NCBI GenBank assembly: GCA_949538655.1
Contig: CATISE010000170.1
Location: 1-6,700 of the forward strand
DNA from: Marine Group II euryarchaeote MED-G33
GTDB lineage: Archaea > Thermoplasmatota > Poseidoniia > Poseidoniales > Thalassarchaeaceae
Length of the DNA stretch: 6,700 nt
Reading direction: 5' to 3'
Shown: in pieces, positions 5,475 through 6,700 of the stretch
Layout: each line of letters starts with the position of its first letter
Position numbering within the stretch: the first letter of the stretch is position 1
Position numbers and translations under genes: made by a program
Notes under the pieces: generated by a model
Seen by the model: only the letters and a program-made list of their open reading frames with translations
Told to the model about the DNA's origin: nothing
The model's database searches: none

Positions 5475-6700
5475 TCAGACCCACTCGACCCACTTGCCAG
5501 AGACAGAATCACGGTACCACCATGACCCGCTCCCTGCTGGGTGTTCTAGGACTTCGTAACCATCCTGCATTTGACCACGCATTGTGGGCGAAGGTCCACT
5601 CGGGCCTGAATCGAACATCCGATCCTGTGTTGCAATCATGTTTACTGGTTCTTCAGCCCAATCATTGTCATCGGAACGACCTCGCATGAAAAGTACTGCA
5701 CCTGTGATGGCCAGCATTGCGAAAATGACAACAGCCGCAATGATTCCAATTGTACCCAAATCAGCACCTGAACTGGAACTAGATTCTTCGTCACCATCTT
5801 CTGTTTGGTCACCAGTGGTGTTTGTTTGGTCGCCATTGTCTATCGGTGAGGGGGCATCTTCATACTCGCATGAACCATCATTCTCTGTTGCTGCTGAATT
5901 GAAATTCAGTGCTGTTGTATCCATGCAACCAGGGACTGCATCTGGGCTTGATGGCCCTAGGTAGTCATTTGGATCACAAACCGCATCATCATCATCGGCG
6001 TTATTTCCAATACCATCTCCATCACAATCTTTGGATTCATTCGGATCGTTAGGGAATACATCTTCTGAATCGATGACTCCATCTCCATCGGTATCAACCG
6101 GTAGATCTTCACCATCATCAAGATCCGTGCCTTCAGGGGTCACGACAATGGTCAATTCCTTGGTATTGTACATTTCACCCGAGAATCGAATTAGAATCGT
6201 CCCCTCAGTCACTCCAAAGGATACTTGCCCATCTTCATCCGTAATTAGTCCAAACAGGGTAACATTGTTACGGATTAGAACTGCAGATAGATCATCGATC
6301 GGTTGCCCCGTCTCACCATCAGTGGCCGTGATTTGCACGATATCACCTGGAAGTGGATTTGCTGGACTGAAACTCAGTGTCATGTTCATCATCTCCGGTG
6401 GTTCTGGGTTCGGTTCAGCCACCTTAGAGTCGAGAGCCGCCATGATGGTTGCATCTTCGCCCTCACCAATCTGTGCAATTGCAATCACTGTGTAGTCATC
6501 CTGAGGTGCTGATAGGTCGGACAAGTGCAAATCAGCACTGGAGCCTTGGCCCCATGCGATTGAATCAAGGCTGCCAAAGAGCTCATCGAACAAGTCGTAG
6601 ATTTGCTCTTCAGTTTCCTCCACATCATGAGAGCAAACATCGTCTTGATCAGCATCAATATTCATTTCTTCCCATCCATCCTCATTTTCCTCAATGGTAA
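5475..6700 (-). CDS. Membrane-anchored surface protein, C-terminal part (5' end off window)
   Basis: The frame is open through the right edge and the ATG at 6665 begins acidic mid-protein sequence with no signal peptide, so the start lies outside. Residues here count from that ATG. Positions 96-176 look like an Ig or carboxypeptidase-regulatory-like beta domain (ANPLPGDIVQITATDGETG, then GLITDEDGQVSFGVTEGT). An Asp-rich, calcium-binding thrombospondin-3-like segment follows at 191-228 (DTDGDGVIDSEDVFPNDPNE, then DCDGDGIGNNADDDD). Next is a two-cysteine box at 246-268 (GCMDTTALNFN to DGSCEY), an acidic Ser/Thr-rich linker with SSSSSG, and one span at about 305-327. The basic MRGR after the span implies an outside N-terminal part and a cytoplasmic tail. 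That tail ends in a Trp-rich module (369-396), SWWYRDSVSGKWVEWV. This layout is common in marine group II surface proteins. It is probably an exported cell-surface protein; its ligand or enzyme activity, if any, would be in the missing N-terminal part. Confidence 0.85.
   Translation of the reverse strand, partial: TIEENEDGWEEMNIDADQDDVCSHDVEETEEQIYDLFDELFGSLDSIAWGQGSSADLHLSDLSAPQDDYTVIAIAQIGEGEDATIMAALDSKVAEPNPEPPEMMNMTLSFSPANPLPGDIVQITATDGETGQPIDDLSAVLIRNNVTLFGLITDEDGQVSFGVTEGTILIRFSGEMYNTKELTIVVTPEGTDLDDGEDLPVDTDGDGVIDSEDVFPNDPNESKDCDGDGIGNNADDDDAVCDPNDYLGPSSPDAVPGCMDTTALNFNSAATENDGSCEYEDAPSPIDNGDQTNTTGDQTEDGDEESSSSSGADLGTIGIIAAVVIFAMLAITGAVLFMRGRSDDNDWAEEPVNMIATQDRMFDSGPSGPSPTMRGQMQDGYEVLEHPAGSGSWWYRDSVSGKWVEWV

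Noticed and set aside
5261..5689. Plus-strand open frame of 142 codons crossing the intergenic gap
   Set aside because: It spans parts of two well-supported minus-strand genes and their hairpin, with no domain and no good start context.
6031..6495. Plus-strand open frame of 154 codons, rich in Ser, Pro and Val
   Set aside because: It lies entirely opposite the surface-protein gene, whose domains are clear on the minus strand. The Ser-rich content is the mirror of its Asp/Glu/Gly codons.
1..6700. CRISPR array, tRNA, rRNA or insertion sequence
   Set aside because: I found no regularly spaced direct repeats, no cloverleaf-like segment, no transposase motif and no terminal inverted repeats.

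Overview
The window most resembles a chromosomal segment of a marine planktonic Thermoplasmatota archaeon, close to Marine Group II (Poseidoniales). The evidence is circumstantial: the calcium-binding run DTDGDGVIDSEDVFPNDPNE, the GCMD...DGSCEY box, the aromatic tail after a single membrane span, an archaeal-type winged helix (TQAGVSEAVGIARKHLPRTLKKLREK), base composition near 50 % GC, tight gene packing and use of TTG starts. No rRNA, tRNA, transposase or CRISPR is present, so the assignment rests on protein style alone.

Left half, plus strand: three genes in what looks like one operon. (1) A protein with an N-terminal winged helix-turn-helix and three tandem TerB-like helical repeats (82-1041). 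(2) A PfkB/ribokinase-fold protein most like the HldA/RfaE heptose-7-phosphate kinase domain (1069-2127), which has lost most of its family signature residues but keeps the catalytic Asp. (3) A class III (CaiB/BaiF) CoA-transferase most like the SUGCT glutarate/hydroxymethylglutarate branch (2127-3245). Genes 1 and 2 are 27 bases apart, with the ribosome-binding site of gene 2 buried in a perfect palindrome. Genes 2 and 3 overlap as TGATG.

Right half, minus strand: two envelope genes read leftward. The upstream one (5475 to beyond the right edge) is the C-terminal part of a surface protein with an Ig/carboxypeptidase-regulatory-like fold, a thrombospondin-3-like Asp-rich segment, a GCMD box, one membrane span and a short Trp-rich cytoplasmic tail. 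The downstream one (3220-5394) is a 12-span RND/MMPL-type transporter of 724 residues. A 10-bp perfect hairpin sits between them. The transporter's 3' end overlaps the CoA-transferase's 3' end by 26 bp in convergent orientation.

I see no obvious new multigene system. The strongest leads are the eroded sugar kinase, the winged-helix/TerB fusion and the hairpin-sequestered ribosome-binding site that may couple their translation. Links between the three plus-strand genes, beyond probable co-transcription, are inference.
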